Below, piece after piece: positions 30,100 through 40,483 of a DNA stretch of 64,000 bases. Under the pieces are notes generated by a model. It was not told the DNA's origin and did no database searches. It saw only the letters and a list, made by a program, of their open reading frames with translations. Position numbers and translations under genes: made by a program. The stretch's first letter is position 1. Each line of letters starts with the position of its first letter. Source of the stretch: Rhodeus uyekii (taxonomy: Eukaryota > Chordata > Actinopteri > Cypriniformes > Acheilognathidae); the NCBI GenBank assembly GCA_037043235.1, contig JAWRVZ010000096.1, forward strand, positions 2,315,501 to 2,379,500, read 5' to 3'.

Positions 30100-31230
30100 T
30101 CATGACCTCGCACTGACCAATCAGACGCTATTTCTCAGGGGGAGACACACACCTGCTTTGTGTGGTCTGTTTGGGAGGGGAACATGCTAGTTTTCAGCAC
30201 TTTTCAACTCTGAATCTGACTCGCGCTCCCCAGGGCCCGGTTCCCACAGCAGCTGAAGCTCTGTGGCGATCTAGGTCTTTTGAGTTCGCAAATGGATCTG
30301 GCGGTGAGGTCTAAGACAGGCGCTTCCCAATCCTTACCCGGCGGATCCAGTGTCTCTTGCATGGTTTCAGAAGCACGCTCGAGGGCGGTTACTTCCAACC
30401 GATGCTGAGAGTGAGGATTTGTCAGCCTCCTCTCCAGCGTACGAAGAGCTACTTGAGGTAGTGACTTGCACTGTGGCTACACTTAACATTTAATGGCCAG
30501 CAGAAGTAAGCTCAGTTTGTCCTAAAAATACCAAATTAGACAAGCGTTTTCTGCCAGCGAGGGTCCTTCCCACACACCAGGACCTGCCTTTCTTCCCTGA
30601 TATCCACACCGAGGTGTCGAGATCCTGGAGAAGGCCCACCACCCACAGAGTTTTTACATCCCAAAACAATATGTATGCTGCTTTGGTGGGAGTGCGTGAC
30701 CACAGTTATGGCACGATGCAGAAAATGGAAGAGGCGCTTCTGAGCCACCTCTCTCTGTAATCGGTATCATTGCTTCAAGCCCTGGCGCTGCCCAATAAGC
30801 CCATGAGAATTACACTTGCACATGTGGGCAGGGCATACTCTGCTTCCAGCCAAGCAGCGGCGTGTCTTCACACCACTGCCCTGCTTCAAGCCTATCAAGC
30901 AGAGTTGTTGGGGGACCTCGATGAGGGCGGAGACGTAGGACCTCAGTTAGTAGCAGAGCTCCGAAGAGCCACATATCTTGCTCTCTGGGCCACCAGGGAG
31001 ATTGCTGCCTCAATTGGTAGCTCCATGTGACCATGGAGAGGCACCTGTGGCATAATTTGACTTCTCTTAAAGATGTGGAGAGGAATATTTTGCCTTTTGC
31101 CTTTTGGGCTTTTCATTGACTCAGTTAAGTTCCAGGAGGCAGCAAAGCAGCAAGTGGCGTTCAATGTGATATTGCCTCGCCACCCCCAAACTGGGGTTGT
31201 TCCAGCCACTGCCCCAGAGTTCCTCACAGC
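30100..31230 (+). pseudogene. DIRS gag pseudogene
   Basis: Pieces in different frames match the intact ORF1. The clearest is at 30770-31030, with N-K-P-M-R-I-T and the SSQAAACLHTTALLQAYQAE block, then L-L-G-D-L-D-E-G-G-D. Stops interrupt it at 30759 and 31028. Confidence 0.72.
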
Positions 31231-31235
31231 GGTTT

Positions 31236-31540
31236 GCTCAAAGGACACTTACGCCCACAGGACTACCCCCTGGCGTAAGTCAGACTATCTGTTTGCTTGT
31301 TTTGGGACCCCAGCATCCATACACGCTATAAGCAGATGGATAGTCGAGGCTATCACTCTTGCTTATGATTCAGCTGGATCCCCCTCTTCTCTGAGGGTCC
31401 GTGCCCACTCCACTAGCATGGTTGCCTCTTCTTCCCTATCTGATCTCTATGATGCGGCAAGCTGGTCCTCTCTGCACACTTTTTTGAGGTTTTACCAGCT
31501 TGAACTCAACTCCGCTCCGGGAACACGGGTTCTCTCGTAG
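31236..31540 (+). pseudogene. DIRS tyrosine recombinase C-terminal fragment
   Basis: About 100 residues from W-R-K-S-D-Y-L-F-A-C-F-G to the end. It keeps the nucleophile context L-R-F-Y-Q-L, but the H-S-T-R motif reads H-S-T-S and a few residues are lost after it, so the second catalytic arginine is gone. The upstream frame is gag-derived and fused by the internal deletion. Confidence 0.78.
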
Positions 31541-31978
31541 TGAGCTACAAGACACTCATCGGCCTTCGTCACTTGGCATTTGTGGCGTTGGTATATCGTT
31601 CCCCAAAGCGTTCAACACAGCGCGAGTTCCCTTGAAAGAGAACGTCTCAGGTTATGTATGCAACCATAGTTCCCTGAAGAGATTGCAGTGCCGGTGCCTC
31701 TGCCTGGTCGGAAGCGTCTTTGGCCTCAGCTCCTTGTGCCTTCTGGGCTTGCTTGAGACACTCCTCTAAGCTACCTTCAACAGTTTCTGGAGCATATTTA
31801 TCACCCTGGTTTGTGACATCACTGACTTACGACCGTCACTCATACTCGGTCAACAAATGTAGTTTGATTGCTTATTTAGTGCTTCACTATATATCGTCCA
31901 AGTATTCCCCAAAGCGCTCAACGCAGTGTCTCGTTCCCTCTTCAGGGAACTATGGTTACATACGTAACCTGAGACGTT

Positions 31979-33699
31979 CTGTCACATGTTTATAGAAGTT
32001 TTTATCGAGAATGAAAAGAGGTTTAGATTTTGAAATTTCATTGAAAATGTTTTTTTTTTTGCTTTTCAGGTACAGAAATGGAAGAATCACATGTAAAAAA
32101 AAAAGTAGCTTTGAAAAGGATCCGTCTATACATAATAAAGACTATGCAGTCAAGAACAGTGAGTTATTTTCTGTTTGTTTTTGATTAACTTAATATTAAA
32201 GGCAGACAGCAACTGTCAAATGCAATTAACTTTAAGTCTTAACGCATGAATCCAATGATATGCAGCCTCTTTCTTTCCTTTTTTCACTTGAGACATAAAC
32301 TAGTGTTTTCAACTATATATCATGTAGCTATTTTATATCTATTTTATAAACACTCAATTACACCAGCCAGAAAAAAAAGTTATTATAAAGTCTGGGATCA
32401 AGAGCCTAACTAAAGCAAACACTGTTTCATTTGAAGTGGTCTTTATATCATTTGGTTATCTACTTTTAGATTTCGTATTGGATGTTAACAGTAACTGATT
32501 TCCAGTCTTACATATTATTACACTTATTCTTAACCAGCTTGATTTTAGTTCTGTCATATATCTACAAAAGCTCTTATTGAGAATTAACAGAGGTTTAAAT
32601 GTTGATGTTTTATTGATTTTTTTCATTTCGAGACACCATTAGATGACTTGGTGATGTTTACTTGAGATGTTTACTTTAGTCAAAAACTTGACCCTTGATT
32701 TATTTCAATATTAATTTATTTTCTGTCTGTGCCACATTTTTGTACGGCATAGTTTCTATGGCAGGAGAAAACATGACCTGGTTATAATAGTAATGTTTTG
32801 ATTATGACATTATTATGGTGTAATGATGTGATCCAATGAAATCTAGTCATTGTAAAATTAATTATTTAAGTACTGCAACTTTTATGTCAACTATATCACA
32901 AAATGCCCTCTGGTGACATCTTTTGGTTAAAAGGTGGAAAAGCTGGCTTTGACTCCCAGATGACCCATCCATTTATACATTTCTTAATAAATCAGTTTGT
33001 GCTACAAAAATCTTAAAAAGCAATAAAAGTAGTATATTAATTATTACTATAAATGTCTTTCACGTGTTATTGAACTTACGCAATGTATGAATAAATGAGT
33101 AAAATGGGGGAAGTGTATTATTTTACAATAAAAATAAGCAGCTGCAGAGATTTGTCTTTGAAAAAATTGGCATCGTCTTATAAGCATCATGTAATGATGC
33201 ACAGACCTACATTTTTGACATACAGAAAAATCACAGTAATTGTTTTTTTTAGATACAAGAAAAGTTGTACTGTGAAATGTTTATATAGTGCAATTATAAA
33301 TCTGGAATTTACTGTGATTTCTCACTAAAATGTTTAAATGTGTAGTTTTTTTTATTTATTTAATACTGTAGCTAAATTAAAGAGAAATAAAGTTTCAACT
33401 TCAGACATTTCCAACTGAACAGCACTGATTTTCATTAAGCTGTTTATTACAGTATCACATCAGATGTCTGTGCAGCTTCTAAGTCAGTTGTAGTTCTTGA
33501 GTTCCTGCTCATCACTCATCACTTAATTATTTAATTGAACCAACATGAACACTAGGCAGTTTTATTTTAACATGGGCATTCTGCTGTGCATTATTACATA
33601 AATCTTAGCTGTTTCATTTATGTATGGTTGGCAAATATGAATCACATTCACAATCACATTTTTTCCCATTAAAACTAAGTAATCAAGTAATACATAAAA
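31979..33699. other. Intergenic, no gene seen
   Basis: AT-rich, with no frame of coding character. The stretch at 33475-33540 (gtcagttgtagttctt onward) resembles sequence upstream of the minus-strand VLIG-like gene near 29690-29600, reverse complemented. Confidence 0.6.
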
Positions 33700-33715
33700 C
33701 TAATAATTATGAAGT

Positions 33716-34310
33716 CTAACCTTAGTAAGTCTTCCTCTTTGTATCTTCAGTTCGATCATGAGCTGCAAACAAATCTTCTCTTCCTAGTTGTATTTGTAGT
33801 GCATTATATGGAAATGTTTTTGAATTCCTAAAATCACCTGACATAAGTAAGTGAAAGCATTTTAGTGTGTTCTTCTTTTGAATTAATGATCTTTCCAGTG
33901 TATGAGAACTTGTCTGACTGGGAGTTATGGGGGACATCACGGATAACATACAATTAGTTGACAAAACACTGAAACTGGTTTCTCTACATCTTATTCCAGT
34001 TTAAAATACTTTTCAGAAAAGCTTTACATAACCTTTTTGCTTTTCTTTTCAGGTAGAAAACTGACACAAGAGTTGTTCCCACTTCACAGCAAGAGAGACT
34101 CGTGGTTTTGATCTTTCCAGGTCATTTTAGTTGGTTTGGTTGAATGCAGACAACGTGATTATCCTCTATGCTTTGTTCTACTTAAAAATACTTTTTAATC
34201 ATTACATATAGTCAATATATACATTCAGAAAAGCAAATGAAACATTAAGATGGAAAGATCATTAGCACAAAAGAAGAATAGCTTACTAAACTTACTTTCA
34301 TCATCCTATG
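33716..34310. repeat. Fold-back type repeat, copy 1
   Basis: The segment 33716-33865 is the reverse complement of about 39055-39215, and 33899-33921 that of about 38788-38810. By contrast, 34060-34150 and 34240-34300 match 38860-38960 and 39020-39070 directly. This mix is explained if both loci hold one family with long inverted arms. No transposase seen. Confidence 0.6.
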
Positions 34311-34576
34311 CTATTATATTTTCAGCACATTTATTATGACAAGAAAGAACATGACCTGGTCATAATGATTATGTATTGATAATGACTTTATCAGTATGTA
34401 ATTACATAATTCAATGATACATTCAGAGCCTAAATCTCTGACTATCTACTTGATGTATAACTTTAATAGTGGTGGTTCTAGACTTGATTTTACAGCTTGA
34501 AACATGAGAAAAATGTAATCAATTTAAAAAATGCATTTCTCAAGGTAACTACTTTGAGACACACGGATATCAGCAG

Positions 34577-34980
34577 TGTCATGACACAGACTCAAACACA
34601 ACAGAGGTTAGTTAAGCAGATTTATTGATTCAGCAGGACACAAGGCAGAGGACGGGTGCAAGGCAGTGAAAAGGAATCTGAATGGCTTAGCTGAGTGCAG
34701 GATAGCGGATGGCAGACTCGGGATAGAAACCAGGAAGCTTGGGGAGGAATCGCGGATGAGAGGGTTGTCAGGCAGCGTGGAGAGACAGTCTCTGAGTTTG
34801 CTCATGGAGCTGGGGATGAGTCCATGTATCTCTGATGAGACCAGACGCTGACTGAGGGGTGCGTGCATGTTATATAGTGCAGGAGTGATTGGGACCAGGT
34901 GCTAGTACTCAGGTGAGGAGGAGCGTGTGGGAGGAGTGTAGGGGGAGCCAGGTGCCGGGGGCGTGGTCGAGTCCGTTACA
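34577..34980. mobile_element. Solo LTR with target site duplication
   Basis: 404 bp starting tgtcatgacacagactc and ending gagtccgttaca, flanked by AGCAG on both sides (34572-34576 and 34981-34985). The TG...CA termini and the perfect 5-bp duplication indicate an LTR left by recombination between two LTRs. A ttatatagtg string near 34868 may be a promoter remnant. Confidence 0.82.
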
Positions 34981-35107
34981 AGCAGATGCATATGAATCTT
35001 TTAAAATATTGATAAACAGCGAAAAATCACAACAAAAACAGCAATATAAAATCAAACCGGAAACAATTAATGAAAATAATGGGACAAATAAGCCTCAAAA
35101 TTTATTC

Positions 35108-35151
35108 ATGATGGGAGCCAAGGATGAGTTTTGATTCTTGGCTCCCATCAT
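35108..35151. repeat. Perfect 15-bp hairpin
   Basis: The arm atgatgggagccaag (35108-35122) and its exact reverse complement (35137-35151) are separated by 14 nt. There is no T run of a terminator type and no gene beside it. Confidence 0.75.
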
Positions 35152-35366
35152 ACACTGCAACGTGAAGCTTTTTGTTTGATTGTGAGATTCACATGCAGAT
35201 TCTTAATGTGTGTTTTTGATAGTATTTATATACTATAAATGCATTTATAACTATAATTAGCACTGTTGGGTCTCAAGCTGTAAATATACTGTAGTGAAAA
35301 AAAAAGTAAAACATTATTTACGGAACCAGTTCAATTCAGTTCATTGCTCTCATTAAGCTGCAAAGT

Positions 35367-35488
35367 TGTCACGGATCATTAAGGTGATCATTGGGTGGGG
35401 TTTACAGTCACAAGACACAAAGGGGCAGTGTCAGAGCTCTGTCAACCAACACACTAGAAACCCAAACTGGAGTGACAGAACCCTGACA
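35367..35488 (-). repeat. 3' LTR of the non-autonomous element, internally deleted (122 bp)
   Basis: Both ends match the 422-bp LTR, but about 300 bp between aaggt and gggtggggtttacag are missing. Confidence 0.8.
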
Positions 35489-35650
35489 CTACCCCCCCCT
35501 CTAAAGGGACCTGGCGTCCCTACATAAACACCAGACTAAACAGTACAACAAGACAACATAAAAATGAAAGACAGGGGACCAAACTGACATGAGACCAGGG
35601 GAGGGAGGGACGGAGAACAGGCCAACCAAAGAGCAAAAACAAGAAAACAG

Positions 35651-36463
35651 TCATAACATCAAGAAAAATAAATTCTTTATTCTAAGACTCCAGGGGGCAA
35701 CAGGAGGAATGAGCCAGGGTGGCTCAAGGGGATCAGGGGTCCCAGCCGGCAGCCAGGGAGGTGCCGGGGAACCCGCCAGGCAGATTCTGGCAGGGCCGGC
35801 GGGTCCGGCGGGATCAGGGGGAACTGGCGGGTTGAGCCAGGTGGACAAAGGCAAGGCGAGAGTCACAGGGGGCGGCGCCGGAAGGGCGAGAGTCACAGGG
35901 GGCGGCGCCAGCAGGGCGAGAGTCTCGGCAGGGCGGCCTCCGGGCAGGCAGCGGGCTCTGGGACGGCGGCCTCCGGGCCGGCAGCGGGCTCTGGGACGGC
36001 GGCCTCCGGGCCGGCAGCGGGCTCTGGGACGGCGGCCTCCGGGCCGGCAGCGGGCTCTGGGACGGCGGCCTCCGGGCCGGCAGCGGGCTCTGGGACGGCG
36101 GTCTCCTGATGGGCGGCGGTTATCCTGGCTAATTCGGCTGCCAAGAATTCCACTGGGGTTGGAACTTTGGGGGGGCGCGGCGAGGAACTCAACGAACCCC
36201 CACAATTCCAGAGACTCCAGCCCCCTCATCCTCCAAAAGTCCAGGAGCTCATCCAGCGCATAATTAAACAGGTCCTTTAGGGCACTGTCACCATACCCCA
36301 GCCCCGCTGCAGTCTGGCTGAACTCCCGGGCAAAAGTTCTAAAGTCCGCCCCGTGTTGGTGGAGGGAGCTTAGTACCTTCAACTGCAGCATCCGTTGGTA
36401 TAGGGGGCTGGGGTGTGTGGCGACTGGTGAAGGATGGGAACCCCTCCCCCGCTGAGTCCTCAT
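35651..36463 (-). CDS. Gag-like ORF with tandem Arg/Pro-rich repeats (270 aa)
   Basis: The start is at 36463, the first ATG after the LTR; an earlier in-frame ATG at 36508 lies in the LTR. The N-terminal 100 residues include F-A-R-E-F-S-Q-T-A-A-G-L-G-Y-G-D and A-L-K-D-L-F-N-Y-A-L-D-E-L-L, a block I recognise from fish retroelement gag-like proteins. The middle has five 11-residue repeats of the type R-R-P-R-A-R-C-R-P-G-G, and the C-terminus is Pro-rich. There is no zinc knuckle. Whether it is translated is unknown; the opposite strand has a mirrored open frame that is probably a by-product of high GC. Confidence 0.6.
   Translation of the reverse strand: MRTQRGRGSHPSPVATHPSPLYQRMLQLKVLSSLHQHGADFRTFAREFSQTAAGLGYGDSALKDLFNYALDELLDFWRMRGLESLELWGFVEFLAAPPQSSNPSGILGSRISQDNRRPSGDRRPRARCRPGGRRPRARCRPGGRRPRARCRPGGRRPRARCRPGGRRPRARCLPGGRPAETLALLAPPPVTLALPAPPPVTLALPLSTWLNPPVPPDPAGPAGPARICLAGSPAPPWLPAGTPDPLEPPWLIPPVAPWSLRIKNLFFLML
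35932..36096. repeat. Five 33-bp tandem repeats
   Basis: Five units of ggcggcctccgggccggcag plus 13 more bases, nearly identical; the first unit has an a for c change. The period of 33 keeps the reading frame of the gag-like ORF. Confidence 0.85.
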
Positions 36464-36480
36464 ATTTGGTGGTGTTGTTC

Positions 36481-36902
36481 TGTCACGGATCATTAAGGGA
36501 GGACTCAAATGCAGGGAAAAGTGGGTTTATTAATGATAACAAAATAAACATAAACGCACAAAAGAAAACACCCAAGTGGGGGAAAACATTAACTTAACAA
36601 TATAACTAAACGGAAACGAAGAACACAAACAAACCGGATGGGACCATACACACAGAACCAGGACCATCACAGGAACAGACAGCCATAAAATGACAACGAC
36701 ACCACACAGGACAGCAAACACACCAGGATTAAATAGGGAACACATGAGGAAGGTAATGAGTAGAGACAGATGGGATCAATTAAGGGAAACGAGGGAACAA
36801 GATGGGTGGGGTTTACAGTCACAAGACACAACAAAGGGGCACTGTCAGAGCTCTGTCAACCAACACACTAGAAACCCAAACTGGAGTGACAGAACCCTGA
36901 CA
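36481..36902 (-). repeat. 5' LTR of the non-autonomous element (422 bp)
   Basis: Plus-strand reading starts tgtcacggatcattaagg and ends agaaccctgaca. Part of it resembles 1-310 in opposite orientation. Confidence 0.8.
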
Positions 36903-37174
36903 AAAGTGTTACTATTTTTCTTAATCTTCTTCAAACGCAATGGAGCAGCCATGTATGAAGTTAACATTTTTAAAGGAACTGGATAAATATTTAAATGCTG
37001 CCGAGCCCGATATGAATTTTGACTTGTGATTGAGCTTGAATCATAATGCCACTGTGTTTCCCTAGGGTTTTTTCTAAGTTTTTTTTTTTTTTGTTTTTTT
37101 GTTTTTTGCAGAACTGCTTTATAGATTAAATGAATTGATATAATAATTGATGGTCTTAATGATGGAACTAAACA

Positions 37175-37520
37175 CAGTGATCCCTCATTTAACGCGGTTA
37201 ATGTGGACCGGAACTGGATAGGTGAAAATCTGCGAAGTAGGATCAGCCAATCAGCTCACGGGATACATCCACTCGTGCTCTCGTTCGTCGATCTCGACCA
37301 ATCACATGTCTTGTCTGAGTGCCAGTGGGTGCCGTACAAAGCTTCATTGGCGAGTTTCTCTCTTTGTTTGGCATCCTGGGAAAACGTTTCGCTGCTTTTC
37401 CCAATACAGCTGCCGATATGGCGGTATTTTTGAATTTTTATTTTTCAATAAATATTTTTTGAAAATCCACGATGCACTGAGGCCGTGAAATTTGAACCGT
37501 GAAGTGGCGAGGGATTACTG
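37175..37520. mobile_element. Tigger/pogo-like MITE (about 346 bp)
   Basis: Left end cagtgatccctcattt with cgcggtta; reverse complement of the right end cagtaatccctcgcca with cacggttcaaatt. These ends resemble TcMar-Tigger termini (cagtaatccctcg, then gcggttca). A ta follows the right end, but no ta precedes the left, so one flank has mutated. No transposase. Confidence 0.65.
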
Positions 37521-37654
37521 TAAAAATTGAACTGACTTCCGCTTAACTATATTTTCTCTGTTATCACGGTAATTTTTTGTGTGTGCAATTTGTATTATTT
37601 AAAATGCTACATAAAAAAAAGTTGTTTTTTTTTGTGTCTGGAAGTTCTTGTGCG

Positions 37655-37760
37655 ATTCAGTGATTCTGCTTGTTATAATCAGGTGTTCATCACTAATGTT
37701 CAATCATTCACTTCATCACTTTAATTATCTCATTAACTAACACTGATTCACAGTTACTTT
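37655..37760 (+). repeat. Segment shared with the 5' flank of the other VLIG-like gene
   Basis: Runs such as attctgcttgttat, atcaggtgttcatcac and attatctcattaac match the reverse complement of 29515-29655. It may be ancestral promoter-region sequence of the inverted VLIG pair or a dispersed repeat; the data here do not decide. Confidence 0.5.
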
Positions 37761-38469
37761 AACTCTTTGTAAAGTGGGACCATATGTTCTCTGAGCAATG
37801 TTGATTTAACTTCTGTGTGAGAAACTCAGTGTTGCACTACTCACTCATTGTTATGGAGGAATTATGGCTAGAAGAGTCAGAATAGATTTTTATAACACCA
37901 AAGCAAAACTCCACGTGTATATGAATATGTCCACATATTCAGTCTTTCTGGGTATGGGTGGTACAATTAATCCAGCTATAAGAATATTAGGCTTAATGTT
38001 AACATAGATTTCCTTCTGGGTTACTCTGGATTGTTTGTCTAAAAGTGGTATTCACCTCTTTAATTGCGAAAAGCTCTGACTAAATGTTGGCTCAAGAGAA
38101 GCCCCCCTAATGTGGACTGTGTCATGCATTGTTAGTCAAACATGTTATATGGAAAATTTATGTGGAAAAAATGGTTAAAAATTGTTAGAAAAAGTGGAAA
38201 AAATACTGGAATTTTTAAATGGAATTTTTACATATCAAGAAATAATAAATGACTGGATTTCCATAATTATCCAACAACTTCAACTCATATATCACATACC
38301 TTCTGGCTGTTAAGACCTCAAGTAACAGTAGTTGTTAGTGGTTTTGTTTTTGTGGTTACAATTTTTTTAATTTTAAATGTTTAATTTATTTTCTATTCTG
38401 CCATTAGCCTATTCTATTTTTTCCTCCTTGATTTGTAATAAAAAGGAAAAGCCTTACTAAAAATGACTA

Positions 38470-39230
38470 TTTCAAACTTTGAAATAATGAAGTCAAACCT
38501 CTTTTTATCATCAATTTGATCATGAGCTCAATATGAAATTCCTATAATCACCTGAGATAAGAAAGTCAAAGTTTTTTTTAGTGTTATTTTCCTTTTGTGC
38601 TTTTATTGCTTTGATACTTTTTCCAGCTGATCGGGACTGAGGTCAACTCTTTTGTGAGTAGATATGAATGTGAGTAGATTGAATGATTCAGGTTATGTGA
38701 ATCTTTTGTTAAAAGTATGTTACACTGGAATACAATGTTTTGTCAATCTGGAATCTACTTACTTGGAATCTGTGTTTTCGCCCTTACCAGTCAGACAAGT
38801 TCTCATTTACTCGTAGAAGCCTGACGCAAGATTTGGAAGGAACAAATAGATTTTGGTTATACACCAGTTGCTCCCAGTTCACAGCAATAGAGACTCACAG
38901 TAACGACCTTTCCATTGATTTCAGTAAAACCAGTTTGGTTGAATGCAGACAACATTTCATTCTCCTTAAACATACTTTTTTTTCACATAAGATTCACAAA
39001 ACCTCAGCTCCAATCAGCTGGGAAGATCATGAACACAAAAGAAGAATAGAATACTAAAATACTTTCACTTTCTTATGTCAGGTGATTTTAGGAATTCAAA
39101 AACATTTCCACATAATGCCCTACAAATACAACTAGGAAGAGAAGATTTATTTGCAGCTCATGATCGAACTGATGATACAGAGAGGAAGACTTACTAAGGT
39201 TAGACTTCATGACTTCAAAACTTGAAATAG
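38470..39230. repeat. Fold-back type repeat, copy 2, with long inverted arms
   Basis: The left arm (about 38480-38570: gatcatgagct, attcctataatcacctga) is an imperfect inverted copy of the right arm (about 39055-39230: aggtgattttaggaattc, agctcatgatcg). The interior matches 33900-34310. About 760 bp, non-coding; it lies between the MITE and the plus-strand VLIG-like gene. Confidence 0.6.
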
Positions 39231-40483
39231 TATAATTGTGTTGTGAGTGTCTGTACAAGAGTATAACAGTGTCTGAGTGCCAGTTCACAGTGAACACCTT
39301 TGGCTAAAGGTTATTCAAATGAATGAACAATGAATAAACATCCTTCCAGTAACATTGATATTTTATTTATATATGATATGATATTCACTTTATAGAGACC
39401 AATTAACACTACTTACTTACATAAAGATAGAAATTGTTTTTATGTGGAAATATAAATTATTTATTTATTTATTTTTGAAATGCTTATTTTTAACATTAAT
39501 GAATGACTAGCATGCTTTTTTACCTTTATAATTTGTCTTTCCTGTTGCAGTTCAAATAGTAAATAATGTTTCTCTTTTCCACACAGGGAAATTTAATATG
39601 ACTCAATACTGTATTATGTTGCCTTTCTAGTGGTTATAGTATTGAGGCTTTCAGGAGCTTGACATCTGTCATTTTATAGAATGCAGCTTCAATTGTGTAA
39701 AAACATTAATTAAATATTAAATATAATATATTATAATTATTTCTGAAGGATAATGTAACACTGAAGACTCGAGTAAGTATTGATTACAGGAATAAGTTAT
39801 ATTTTACAATATATCAACATAAAAAAGATATTAGAATAACATTTTGAGTTTTATGAATAATTTTCAAATGATTGTGAAATTACAGCAGAAAAACAGTTTA
39901 GACAGTTTCGAGGTCCTCAAGCTGCGTACTTTCTTGTCTGCGTGTGTTGTTGTGTAGCATAGTTTGTGTTTACATCGGCCATGTGCTTTCATGTTGTGTC
40001 TTGTGTTGCTCGCAGTTTGTGCTTTCACTGGCTACACACTGTTTTGTCGTCTTGTTTTGTTTTGAATAATTCATGAATTGTATTTCTTTCCAAAAGTGAT
40101 TATTAAATTATGTTAATGGTGGGAAAGCATTGTCTCATAAATTATAGAAATTGGGGAAAGAGTTATTCATATTTAAGAATATAAAATGTGTAGACGAAGG
40201 TACCTTGACTTTTAATTCAACTTTTAATTCTAACATAAACTTTGCTTTTCAATTAATAAGGAAATGGCTCATAGATGGTGACATCTGAGGAATAATATAG
40301 TGATACTAAGCTAAGCAATTCTGTGGACTTTTGGTGGATAAAGTTACTAATTTTTTAAACATAGCATTAAGGTTTATTTGAATATCATTAAATGATCAAT
40401 AATGTTTCTTCAGCAGGGAAAAACGAGGACTGTGGAAAAGCAGAAGTCAGTTCAGACCAAAATCTACAACAAAAGATTGAAAA
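39231..40483 (+). other. 5' flank of the intact VLIG-like gene
   Basis: AT-rich, no other gene. A possible acceptor (tttcttcag) lies near 40405-40413, so the large exon may begin about 70 nt before the ATG; the donor and first exon were not identified. Confidence 0.5.

Larger units (their letters stand above)
29806..31978 (+). mobile_element. Internally deleted DIRS-order element
   Basis: The left terminal repeat (about 29806-30020, starting near tttccctttcaagg), a gag remnant, the C-terminal end of the tyrosine recombinase, the ICR (about 31590-31690) and the right terminal repeat (ending gagacgtt at 31978) are all present. The whole RT-RNase H region and most of the recombinase are missing. 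Gag runs straight into recombinase near 31240. Frames are broken. Confidence 0.78.
35367..36902 (-). mobile_element. Short non-autonomous Gypsy-like LTR element
   Basis: Flanked by AAAGT on both sides (35362-35366 and 36903-36907). In element orientation the 5' LTR is 36481-36902 (422 bp). The 3' LTR, 35367-35488, is only 122 bp, having lost about 300 bp internally. Next to it is a C-rich run (acccccccct), the complement of a polypurine tract. The 1-kb interior holds one gag-like frame and no pol. It resembles known short gag-only retroelements that use proteins of relatives. Confidence 0.82.

Noticed and set aside
35589..36263. Plus-strand 224-codon Gly/Arg-rich frame
   Set aside because: It mirrors the minus-strand gag-like frame over GC-rich 33-bp repeats, and the LTR orientation shows the element is on the minus strand.
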